The notes beneath the pieces were generated by a model, which was not told where the DNA came from, did not search any database, and saw only the letters and a list, made by a program, of their open reading frames with translations. Below, in pieces: positions 1-6,411 of a stretch of 7,194 nucleotides of DNA; within the stretch, counting starts at the first letter, position 1, and the number at the start of each line of letters is the position of its first letter. Source of the DNA: Beijerinckiaceae bacterium (GTDB taxonomy: Bacteria; Pseudomonadota; Alphaproteobacteria; Rhizobiales; Beijerinckiaceae); contig DAIESR010000278.1 in NCBI GenBank assembly GCA_027346205.1, forward strand, positions 1-7,194. The letters run 5' to 3'. A program made the translations under genes and the position numbers.

Positions 1-801
1 CGCATAGCCCATCGCGCCATTGACGGCGGCGACGCTCGCCTTGATCGCATGAGTCGCATTGCCGTCATTGGCCGTGGTGAGAACCGCATTGAGGGATTGC
101 TTCGCCGCGCCGCCTCCAAATGTGTCCAACGTTTCGTCGGCATTTGTCCTGGTGATTTCCGCCTGAATGCCGCCGGCGATAGTCGCATGCAACATAGCGT
201 CGAGAGTCAGTGCGACACAGATCACGCTATAGGCGGTATTGGCCGCCAGCGTCCCGCCACTCGCCTGGTCGCTGAGAGAAGGCGTTGGCGTCGTGCCGAG
301 AGCGAGCGAGGCATTACCGCCGAGGATCATCGCCTCTTCCCCGAGCATCAAGGCCTCGAGCCCAGTCTTCCCGGCAAGGCCGCGCAGATCGTCGAAACCT
401 TGGCCGGCATATTGAGCCTCGAAGTCGACGCTGGTCTCGATGCCCAACCCCTTATAGCTCGCACTATAATCTTGCGTCGCGACAGCCATAACGCCGCCAC
501 GATTGGCGGCGGAGACGCCGACCCGCAAACCAGAGCTGTTGATCGCGGTGATCGCCCGCCAATTGGCCTGAATGCCGCCCTTCCCGGAAACGCGCGGGAT
601 CATATTGCGCAGCGGTGTCAGCACCGGATAAATGAGCTTGGCGCCGCCTTCGAGATCATAAAATGTGAGGCCGGATGTCGCGCTCGACGCTTGCGCATAA
701 GTGCTCTTTTCGAGACTCGTGAGACGCGGATCGGCGAGCGGGCGCTGTTGCGCCGCCATGATTGTCGCAAGCGAATCCAAAGAGGTCGATTCGATAGACA
801 T
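1..801 (-). CDS. Phage major capsid protein, N-terminal 267 residues (cut by window edge)
   Basis: This is the main shell protein of the phage head, which assembles into the procapsid after the upstream protease matures it. The frame is open without a stop from the ATG at 801-799 to the window edge. The start is fixed by GAGGAG six bases before the ATG, and the gene begins 56 nt after the protease stop. Residues 1-60 look like a capsid N-arm and E-loop region (starts MSIESTSLDSLATIMAAQQR), and residues ~62-165 read as capsid core, ending in LGGNASLALG. From about residue 172 (TPTPSLSDQ) there is an Ig/Fn3-like segment containing YSVICVALTLD and ending near ASVAAVNGAMGYA. I recognise this as the inserted Ig-like domain found in one family of HK97-fold capsids. 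The position directly after terminase, portal and protease genes supports the call. The C-terminal part lies outside the window. Confidence 0.85.
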   Translation of the reverse strand, partial: MSIESTSLDSLATIMAAQQRPLADPRLTSLEKSTYAQASSATSGLTFYDLEGGAKLIYPVLTPLRNMIPRVSGKGGIQANWRAITAINSSGLRVGVSAANRGGVMAVATQDYSASYKGLGIETSVDFEAQYAGQGFDDLRGLAGKTGLEALMLGEEAMILGGNASLALGTTPTPSLSDQASGGTLAANTAYSVICVALTLDAMLHATIAGGIQAEITRTNADETLDTFGGGAAKQSLNAVLTTANDGNATHAIKASVAAVNGAMGYA

Positions 802-857
802 TGATGACTCCTCGTTGAAAATGGATATGGCGTGCTGGCGCATTTGCGCCGTATGGC

Positions 858-1967
858 TCAGCGCGGCAGAAAGCTGCGGCCATTGCGCTGCGCCATTTTG
901 ATGGCGAGCAGCGCGAGTGAATCCGGATCGGCGAGCAGCTTTTCGAGACTTTCTTCGTCGTGCAGTCCGCCATCGTCGCTTTTCGACACAACGCGCGTCC
1001 GGCCCGCGAGCGGCAGAGGCAGCGGCTGCGATTCGATATTCTTCACGCGCAGCAAGAGATCATCTAACTTGCCTGCGAAATCGTCGAAACGTTTTTCGAG
1101 TGCGCCGCGCATGCTCTTTTGCGAACCGCATTGCGCACCGAGTTCGACGGATGCGTCATGCATGGTCTGGATGCGATGGAGATCGGCAGCGCTGTTGCGT
1201 GCCCCGGCTTTGGCAAATTGCGCGAACGAAGGTTCCACCGCTTGTCGGTTTGGCACATCCGCCGGCGTCCCCGGATGGTCCTGCGTCAACTCACCCGTCT
1301 CTTCGGTGACCATAGCCAACAAAATGGTGGCGGCCCGTTGCAAAAGATCCTTCAATTGCGCCGGCACATTGGAACCGTCGCCTTCGCTCGCCGCTTCCAA
1401 CGCCGATTCGCTTTGCAGATCGTCAAGCTCGTCGATCAGGTCCGCGAGCTGCGCGACGGCATCCATGCCCTTGCGGAAGCGCCGCACCACACGCGAGCCA
1501 TCCGTCTTGATCATTTCGAAGTGCGCCTGCGGCAGGCAAGGCAGATCGACGAGGGAGATTTCACTGGGCGCTGCGGTATAGCGCTTGCCGCCATACTCAT
1601 CGGTCCAGCGCCGCGCATAGCTGCCGCCCTGAGAGAAGCCAGTATAGACTCCCTCCTCCACCTTGCGCCATTCGGCGTCATCGACCACCTTGGCGCAGAT
1701 CTCGATCTGCTTGGCTTCATCGTTGAAGGCGAGCGCGGTGATCTTTCCGGCGGCAATCGTGCCATGCATGGCGCGCAGATTCCCGCGCGACTTACCGCCT
1801 GTCGATTGCGCGATTTCTTCCGACCATTTCTCATAAAGCGGCTTGGTCGAGGCATAGTCGCAGATCTCACCCGCGCGATCCTCGCTTTCGGCGGTCGCGA
1901 TCCCATAGACGAGGCGCTGGCGCGCATCGACCTTGGTGATCGGAATGAAAAGTTCGAGTTGTGGCAT
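858..1967 (-). CDS. Prohead protease with scaffold-like C-terminal half (XkdF / peptidase S78-like)
   Basis: This 369-aa protein is probably the head-maturation serine protease, which cleaves scaffold and capsid during procapsid maturation. Residues 1-150 match the pattern of XkdF-like prohead proteases: a beta-rich start (ELFIPITKVDARQRLVYGIA), a candidate catalytic His68 in LRAMHG, a candidate nucleophile Ser112 in YTGFSQGG, and Glu136 in PSEISLVDLP as the likely third member. Residues ~160-369 are acidic, helical and low in aromatics (for example LADLIDELDDLQSESALEAA). They resemble an internal scaffold domain fused to the protease, as in many phages that lack a separate scaffold gene. The start is supported by GAGGAA five bases before the ATG. 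The gene lies between a terminator (2001-2031) and the capsid gene. The catalytic residues are assigned by pattern, not by alignment. Confidence 0.8.
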   Translation of the reverse strand: MPQLELFIPITKVDARQRLVYGIATAESEDRAGEICDYASTKPLYEKWSEEIAQSTGGKSRGNLRAMHGTIAAGKITALAFNDEAKQIEICAKVVDDAEWRKVEEGVYTGFSQGGSYARRWTDEYGGKRYTAAPSEISLVDLPCLPQAHFEMIKTDGSRVVRRFRKGMDAVAQLADLIDELDDLQSESALEAASEGDGSNVPAQLKDLLQRAATILLAMVTEETGELTQDHPGTPADVPNRQAVEPSFAQFAKAGARNSAADLHRIQTMHDASVELGAQCGSQKSMRGALEKRFDDFAGKLDDLLLRVKNIESQPLPLPLAGRTRVVSKSDDGGLHDEESLEKLLADPDSLALLAIKMAQRNGRSFLPR

Positions 1968-2000
1968 GAAGGTTCCTCACGGTTTTGGAATCGCGCGCAA

Positions 2001-2031
2001 AGAAAAACCGCCGGCGCAGACGCGCGGCGGT
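2001..2031 (-). terminator. Rho-independent terminator after the TPR-like gene
   Basis: Read on the minus strand, ACCGCCG pairs with CGGCGGT (7 bp). It continues as CGC/GCG past a one-base bulge, closes on a GTCT loop, and is followed directly by five T residues counting the last stem base. It lies 63 nt after the TPR-like stop and 33 nt before the protease ATG. This position is unusual because it interrupts the head-gene run. Confidence 0.75.
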
Positions 2032-2094
2032 CGATGAATGGTTGATAGGAACTAAATCTAAGCGCGCTGTGTCAGGAAAGCGGCGCGACCCATC

Positions 2095-2577
2095 TCACTT
2101 CAGCAAGGCGACAATATCGGCTTTCGTCAGAAATTTGCCGCCCATTGCGATGTGGCGATAATCATCTGGAATTTCAGCTAGCTGCTCTTTGACGGAGGTG
2201 TCCCCGCTTTTCGCCAAGAGATAGAAAAATTTCGCATCGATCGCCAAGCCATAATAGTCTTCCATCTCCTCTTCGATCGGCGCTTTCTTCAGCTCGTCTA
2301 AAGCTTCTTGACTCCGTCCGAGCTTGTCGAGATAGCGCGCCAGGTCAAGATGCACGAGAGATTGACTATTGAAAAGGTTTGCATTTTTTCGCAGAAGCTC
2401 CAAAGCCTCTTCATATCGCTGCTCACCTTCGAGCACAGCTACACGCCAATAGGCCTCTCGTCTTATATCTTCTGAGGTGAATGCTCGATTACGCGCATCA
2501 TCAAGCATAGCGTGAGCCGACGTCCAATCCTTGCTTCGTATGAGCGCCTGTAGTTGTATAATGTCTGTAACGCGCAT
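2095..2577 (-). CDS. TPR-like small protein, possible partner or immunity protein of the portal extension
   Basis: This 160-aa protein is not one I recognise as a known phage structural protein. It is almost entirely helical and has TPR-like pairs of helices over residues ~10-110, with repeat-like segments such as YEEALELLRKNANLF and SQEALDELKKA, each in the typical alanine/leucine spacing. There is no signal peptide or membrane segment, so it should be cytoplasmic. The ATG is six nucleotides after the portal stop, and AAGGTG overlapping the portal's last codons serves as ribosome site, so translation is probably coupled to the portal. A strong terminator follows. The local base composition is lower in GC than the neighbouring head genes. 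Small helical-repeat proteins sit next to effector domains in many cargo cassettes, so an immunity or chaperone role is possible. A head-assembly chaperone is the alternative. Coding is well supported, but function is not. Confidence 0.75.
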   Translation of the reverse strand: MRVTDIIQLQALIRSKDWTSAHAMLDDARNRAFTSEDIRREAYWRVAVLEGEQRYEEALELLRKNANLFNSQSLVHLDLARYLDKLGRSQEALDELKKAPIEEEMEDYYGLAIDAKFFYLLAKSGDTSVKEQLAEIPDDYRHIAMGGKFLTKADIVALLK

Positions 2578-2583
2578 CTTTGG

Positions 2584-4269
2584 TCACACCTTGTTTCCAC
2601 CGCATCTTTCGCTAACAAAACCCTTTGCGCAACCATCAACTGTCTTGTGACCGCCGAGAAGAGCCCGGTCGGGATGGAATGGATGTAAATCCAATAAGTC
2701 TGCGCAGAATTTTCGAGCGGACTCCCATTCTTGCGCGCAGTCATCGACGAGTGCTGTTTGGCTTATGACGCCCCCAGTAGCGTCACCTTTCGGCTGAAAT
2801 TGCCCGCCTTGATGGCCCTCCGATCCCGCGGGCCATCGGGGATGTTGATTTTCATCCCAATTACCCCCCTTATCAAACTTTATGAAATCCGAACCATCGG
2901 CAGCTTTTGAAGTCTGCGGCTTTCCCGACAAAGGCACATAGCCTGCCCCCGTCAACACCATCGGCTTATTCGCCGCCGCTTCTTCGAGCGGCTCGCGGCC
3001 GAGCGCGACTCGGGCCTCATTGATCGTCAGAATGCCCTTGGTCGCGTAGCTTGTTAGGATCGTCTCCTGCGTCTGCGGATCGATCGAGGCTTCATTGCTC
3101 CAGGAAAATTCGAGATCTGGACTTGCGAACTCCTGCGCGATGACATCATCGATGAGGTTCTTCACCCAAAGAAGGATCGGCGCGAGGCCCTCCTCCTCGG
3201 ATATTTGCTTTTGCGTCTCTGCCGTCGCTCTGTTCATCTCCTGGGTGAGCGCTTGCGGCGAGACAGAAAAAGCAAAGCAGATGATACGCGCGAGCCATTC
3301 GTCGAAGGGACCTTTGAGATCCGGCTCTCGCGTTTGCACAAATGTTTTGGCAACGCCGCCGGGCACGAATTTCGCCCGTCGCCTGCGGCCAAGATCGCCG
3401 TCGAAATAGGCATCCCAATATTTTTGATAGGATGCAATCTGATCCGGCGTCCAATTCTCCTGCACGCCGATGAGGCTGTCGGGAATATTCCCTTGCGTGA
3501 AATAATCGAGCAGAAAGGCCTGGCGGCGCAGTGCAATATTGACGCTCGTCACAATCTGCTCGACCGGGCCGAAGCCATAGGCGCGATCGACTCTGATATT
3601 GCGCGGCCGATAGAGAAGATCGCGGATCGAATAATCGACGGCAGGATAGCCTTTCAGAATCTGCTGATAGGCCGTGGGATAGATCGTCTCGCCATTATCG
3701 ACATAGGGCAGCGGCGTACGGCCCCAATCATCGATGACCGGCTTGATCGTCGCGCCATCGATCGGCAAAAGGCCGACGAGGCGGCCGGCGCGATCGCGAC
3801 TCATATAGAGCGTCGGCGCATCGATGACGAAGAGATCTTCGAGCAGGAGCCGCAGCCAATCGGCAAAGCCATGCCGTCCGTCGGGGCGCGCGAAGAAGCG
3901 CTTGAGATTCGCAACGCGCGGATCATTGCCGCGGCTCTTTTGGTCCCGCGCCGCGATGGTCCAAGAGAGCCGCGCGACTTGATCCTTACGCGTCTCGATG
4001 ACGAGGCGCAGAAGATCATAGCCGTCGGCAAGTCCACGCAGCACCGCAAAGGAGATCGGCGCATTGGCGCGCGGAACGGTCGAGAGATTATAGCCGGAAA
4101 GATAATCCCATTGACGGCCGGCGACTTCCGGCGGTGCCAAAGGCGTGATCGGCGCGAGCGGACCAAACCAATCGGGGCCAAGGCCGGCATCGCCCGGCTT
4201 GCCATAGGTGACGCTGAGATCATAGGGGCTCAGAGGCCAGCTTCGCTGCCCCGCACCGCGTTCGGCCAT
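2584..4269 (-). CDS. Phage portal protein with a cysteine-containing C-terminal extension
   Basis: The portal forms the dodecameric ring at one head vertex through which the terminase pumps DNA. Residues ~1-445 of this 561-aa product read as a portal of the HK97/anti-CBASS-era 'phage portal protein' type: VIETRKDQVARLSW, DLLYRPRNIRVDRAYGFGPVEQ, the FTQGNIPDSL segment, and the helical region with EMNRATAETQ and ILTINEARVALG. I chose the ATG at 4269-4267 because AAGGAA stands seven bases before it; a TTG six codons upstream has no such site. Residues ~476-491 form the linker HPRWPAGSEGHQGGQF. A short terminal domain follows with cysteines at ~511, 522, 547 and 556 (C-x10-C-x24-C-x8-C), ending CGGNKV. 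That tail is not needed for portal function and looks added on; GC falls along it. The terminase gene ends 48 nt upstream. Confidence 0.88.
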   Translation of the reverse strand: MAERGAGQRSWPLSPYDLSVTYGKPGDAGLGPDWFGPLAPITPLAPPEVAGRQWDYLSGYNLSTVPRANAPISFAVLRGLADGYDLLRLVIETRKDQVARLSWTIAARDQKSRGNDPRVANLKRFFARPDGRHGFADWLRLLLEDLFVIDAPTLYMSRDRAGRLVGLLPIDGATIKPVIDDWGRTPLPYVDNGETIYPTAYQQILKGYPAVDYSIRDLLYRPRNIRVDRAYGFGPVEQIVTSVNIALRRQAFLLDYFTQGNIPDSLIGVQENWTPDQIASYQKYWDAYFDGDLGRRRRAKFVPGGVAKTFVQTREPDLKGPFDEWLARIICFAFSVSPQALTQEMNRATAETQKQISEEEGLAPILLWVKNLIDDVIAQEFASPDLEFSWSNEASIDPQTQETILTSYATKGILTINEARVALGREPLEEAAANKPMVLTGAGYVPLSGKPQTSKAADGSDFIKFDKGGNWDENQHPRWPAGSEGHQGGQFQPKGDATGGVISQTALVDDCAQEWESARKFCADLLDLHPFHPDRALLGGHKTVDGCAKGFVSERCGGNKV

Positions 4270-4276
4270 TGGGATG

Positions 4277-4282
4277 TTCCTT
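4277..4282 (-). promoter_or_regulatory. Ribosome binding site that decides the portal start
   Basis: AAGGAA on the minus strand is seven bases before the ATG at 4269. It overlaps the first codons of a longer frame that would start with TTG at 4287, so it favours the ATG. Confidence 0.65.
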
Positions 4283-4317
4283 GACAATTATCGATGACGC
4301 TTGAACTTTTGAGGCAG

Positions 4318-5612
4318 TCAGCCTCGATAGGTTGCATCAACTTCGCGGCGATAGAATTCGATGATGCCGGTGCCGCCGCCGAGATCGAAGAGATAGGTCA
4401 GCGCCCAGATCGCCGCATCGGCATGATCGGGGCTACCGCTGCCGCCATAGCCCGCCGAGGTGAAGGCGCAAAGCTGATCCTCGAGCTTGCCGAACCGGCC
4501 AGCATGATGCACCTGGCGCGGCGCATAGCGCACCGAGATGGGCTCGGCCCGCACCGCCTTGCCGCGGCTCGCGGTGACAAGCCGCACCGGCACATTTGGG
4601 TCGGCCGCCTGAATCGTCGCGCGCACCATCTCGCCGCCGAAATTGCTCTCGGCAACGATGCAATCGGCGCGATATTCATGAAAAGCCACGACGGCGCGAC
4701 GGCCCCAGACTGCGGGCGCATCGCGGCAGGAAAGATCGGCGAGAATATAGCAATCGCCGTCCATCCCGCGCGCGGCGACAACGAGGCCGATCTCGTCGGC
4801 ACCGAGATCGTCGCGCCCCGCCGCGCCCGAAGGATCGAGCGCAACGACAACCGCGGCACGCTTCTCCTCCAAAATATCGCCGGGCTCGCAGCGATTGGCG
4901 TCGATCAGCTCATAGCTCCAGAGCGCACCATCAAGTTCGTCAACATAGATTCCTTCGAAGAAGCGCTTGCGTTGGCGCTCGGGAAGATTGGCGAGGCTTT
5001 CTAGAAATTGCGCCGAGAGATTTGCCGCATTGTCCGGCGGATTGAGAAAGGCGCGTGCATAATTCTGCGGGTCCGTCAGCGGCTGCATCGAGATGGGATC
5101 GCGCTTGTCGCCGAAAAGAAGATTAGTCCAATGCGCCTTGCTCGTCGGATTGAGATCGACATAGGCGCGCTGCGCCAGACCCGGCACAGACTGCGCGAGA
5201 CGCGTGAAGGCGATCAACGCGGAGCCATAGGGAATTTGCGACGCCTCGTTCAGAAAAATGCTGACAAATTCGAGGCCGAGAATTTTTTCGACACGCTCCT
5301 TATCGTCGAGGCCGCCGACCCATATGCGCGCGCCATTCGACAGTGCGAAGAATCCGTCTTGGCGATGTTCCTTGAGTTTCGTGCCCGGAAAGCAGAGCCG
5401 CATGACATTGGGCAGCGTATCGAGCGCGCCGCATTGGCATGAAAACGCAAGATAGCGTGACGCGAATGCGGCACCACAAGCGCACGCGAAACAATGGCAT
5501 GCACGATGAGAAAGGTCTTGCCCGAGCGCGTGCCGCCGGCGAGACATGAATAGCGCTGCGGTGCTTCGAGAAGACGCCTTGCCCGCTCCTGCCCCGCGCT
5601 GAATCTCACCAT
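4318..5612 (-). pseudogene. Phage terminase large subunit, split by a frameshift near 5424
   Basis: This is the motor ATPase and nuclease that cuts and packages phage DNA. The start is the ATG at 5612-5610 with GAGG six bases before it. In the first frame, residues 1-63 carry the Walker A motif GGTRSGKT (residues 26-33) and run to RFHANAAR. The homologous continuation, LDTLPNVM, is in the next frame from 5424. With the frames joined the product is ~431 aa, normal for the family. In the second frame are the Walker B-like FLNEAS (Asn122-Glu123), the nuclease acidic residues Asp260 in VALDPSG, Glu322 in IVAESNFGG, and Asp396/Asp399 in PDHADAAIWALTYL. The shift is -1 in effect, and by my memory of family spacing about four residues are also absent, as a deletion of ~13 nt would give. 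No slippery heptamer is visible. A sequencing error or recoding cannot be excluded. Nothing like a small terminase gene is found next to it. Confidence 0.82.
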
Positions 5613-5634
5613 GCAAGGCCTCGCTTTATGCGGA

Positions 5635-5680
5635 AGCCTGTCCCGGAAAAGCTGTGAGACTTTTCCGATAAGGACAGGCT
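5635..5680. repeat. 46-nt REP-like imperfect palindrome in the terminase leader
   Basis: The outer arms AGCCTGTCC (5635-5643) and GGACAGGCT (5672-5680) pair over 9 bp. The inner arms CGGAAAAG (5644-5651) and CTTTTCCG (5660-5667) pair over 8 bp, with an eight-base loop and a four-base bulge (5668-5671). It lies 22 nt before the terminase ATG. It resembles the dispersed intergenic palindromes of Rhizobiales genomes, which is from memory. There is no T-run, so it is probably not a terminator. Confidence 0.7.
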
Positions 5681-5706
5681 CGACGTCTTCAATGATATCT
5701 GAAACG

Positions 5707-5733
5707 AAAAAGCCGCCCGATAGGGCGGCTTTT
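5707..5733. terminator. Strong rho-independent terminator, able to act both ways
   Basis: AAAAGCCGCCC (5708-5718) and GGGCGGCTTTT (5723-5733) form a perfect 11-bp stem with a GATA loop. On the minus strand the stem is followed by TTTTTCGTTTC overall, and on the plus strand by TTTT. The minus-strand version most simply ends the transcript of the 91-aa gene, whose stop is 160 nt away. It also isolates the terminase gene from upstream promoters. Confidence 0.8.
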
Positions 5734-5745
5734 CGAGAGGCGACG

Positions 5746-5841
5746 AGCGCGCAGAATGGGCGCTGTCGATGCGCATATATGGGTCGCAAATCGTTGCAAA
5801 GTCAATTGCACGGCAGAGGGCGATTCTGCAACTTCGTACAT
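5746..5841 (-). repeat. 96-nt diverged direct repeat, copy A
   Basis: This copy aligns end to end with 6235-6330, in the same orientation and with the same length. I count 72 identical columns in 97, with one gap on each side. Best conserved are CTTCGTACAT at the end, GTCAATTGC and TCGCAAAT. On the minus strand it begins ATGTACGAAG. The two copies bracket the 91-aa secreted protein gene. Confidence 0.75.
5775..5805 (-). promoter_or_regulatory. Promoter-like sequence in repeat copy A
   Basis: TTGACT (5805-5800) is followed after 19 bases by ATATAT (5780-5775). This is a possible sigma-70-type promoter on the minus strand, pointing to the terminase. The spacing is longer than ideal and a terminator lies between it and the gene, so function is doubtful. 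Confidence 0.25.
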
Positions 5842-5892
5842 CGTCACGAGAGAAGAATATGTAGGCACGCAAGAAGAACTGGCCGAGATGAT

Positions 5893-6168
5893 TCAGAAAA
5901 TCTCATGCGCGGTGCATTTATGCCATTGCATATCGGCCGCATCCTGGCCCTTCTTGCCGTAGCAATAGCCCATCGTATTCAAGAGCCTCGCGACCTTCTC
6001 GCGAATATTGCAGGCGCGCATCTTATGCCGGTCGTCGTTCCCGTGGTCCCGGCACATATCGTTCAAATCCCGATAGATCGAGAGCAGGTCACGCGCCAGC
6101 GGCGGCTGCCCGAATGCGTCTATGGGAAAGGCGAGAATAAAAAGCAGGGGCAGAAGCGCGCGCAGCAT
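5893..6168 (-). CDS. Small secreted four-cysteine protein of unknown function
   Basis: This 91-aa protein starts with a clear signal peptide: MLRALLPLLFILAFPIDAFG, with probable cleavage after Gly20 (A-x-G). The mature part of ~71 residues is helical and charged, with cysteines at 39, 53, 69 and 85 that could form two disulfides in the periplasm. Its end contains LNTMGYCYGKK and MQWHKC, a style I associate with small hypothetical proteins of Hyphomicrobiales, without a known role. I chose the ATG at 6168 because it opens directly into the signal peptide. The same frame is open further upstream to 6330, but that extension runs through repeat B and would bury the signal sequence. The ribosome site is weak (GGAA seven bases before). 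A promoter-like sequence lies ~100 nt upstream and a terminator ~160 nt downstream, so it is probably its own unit. It may be a host gene or a moron. Confidence 0.72.
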   Translation of the reverse strand: MLRALLPLLFILAFPIDAFGQPPLARDLLSIYRDLNDMCRDHGNDDRHKMRACNIREKVARLLNTMGYCYGKKGQDAADMQWHKCTAHEIF

Positions 6169-6234
6169 TGTCAGATTCCGCTTACGTCTTTGCAGTGATT
6201 CGGCAAGCGTAGCGCAAAGTGAGCAAAGCGCGAA

Positions 6235-6330
6235 AAGGCGCAGATGTGGCTCGGTCGACGCGCGTAATATCCGTCGCAAATGGTTGCAGGTCAATTGCTC
6301 GACGAAAAGCGGTTTTGCGCCTTCGTACAT
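6235..6330 (-). repeat. 96-nt diverged direct repeat, copy B
   Basis: This is the partner of copy A (5746-5841) in the same orientation. It lies in the leader of the 91-aa gene and ends 67 nt before its ATG. On the minus strand it begins ATGTACGAAG and contains the promoter-like TTGACC sequence. Confidence 0.75.
6266..6294 (-). promoter_or_regulatory. Promoter-like sequence upstream of the 91-aa gene
   Basis: TTGACC (6294-6289) and GATATT (6271-6266) are 17 bases apart on the minus strand, close to a sigma-70-type promoter. This is the best conserved core of the 96-nt repeat. It would give a leader of roughly 90 nt before the ATG at 6168. Confidence 0.4.
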
Positions 6331-6411
6331 GACCGAGAAGAGCTACATGGCTCAGCGCCGCTATATGGTCGGTAGACATCCGAGCGAATGGCGCGCCGCT
6401 CTTGCTCATGT

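Noticed and set aside
49..804. A 251-codon open frame on the plus strand
   Set aside because: It is the exact antiphase mirror of the capsid gene. The minus strand has the good ribosome site, the recognisable capsid sequence and the neighbouring head genes.
3205..4284. A 359-codon open frame on the plus strand
   Set aside because: It lies over the portal gene in mirror phase. The translation is rich in Arg, Ala and Ile with no family pattern, as expected of a shadow in GC-rich DNA.
4294..5004. A 236-codon open frame on the plus strand
   Set aside because: It is a mirror of the terminase nuclease region, whose motifs are clear on the minus strand.
5420..5430. Programmed -1 ribosomal frameshift in the terminase gene
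   Set aside because: The shift site GCG GCG CGC TCG has no slippery heptamer, and by family spacing the joined product seems to lack about four residues. A deletion or sequence error is simpler, although not excluded.
858..5612. Gene transfer agent cluster instead of a prophage
   Set aside because: The order terminase-portal-protease-capsid is shared by both, but the portal is much longer than the GTA type, the capsid has an Ig-like insertion and the cassette between portal and protease is not GTA-like.
5613..5789. N-terminal extension of the terminase through the palindrome region
   Set aside because: The frame is open, but it runs through a hairpin repeat and a terminator. The ATG at 5612 has a good ribosome site and starts directly into the conserved terminase sequence.
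5756..5962. A 68-codon plus-strand frame with weak protein similarity to a plus frame at 6280-6390
   Set aside because: The similarity is explained by the 96-nt DNA repeat, which contains gaps that break a shared reading frame. There is no good ribosome site.
6169..6330. N-terminal extension of the secreted protein starting at ATG 6330
   Set aside because: It would place 54 residues before the signal peptide and runs through the promoter-like repeat. The later ATG fits a secreted protein.
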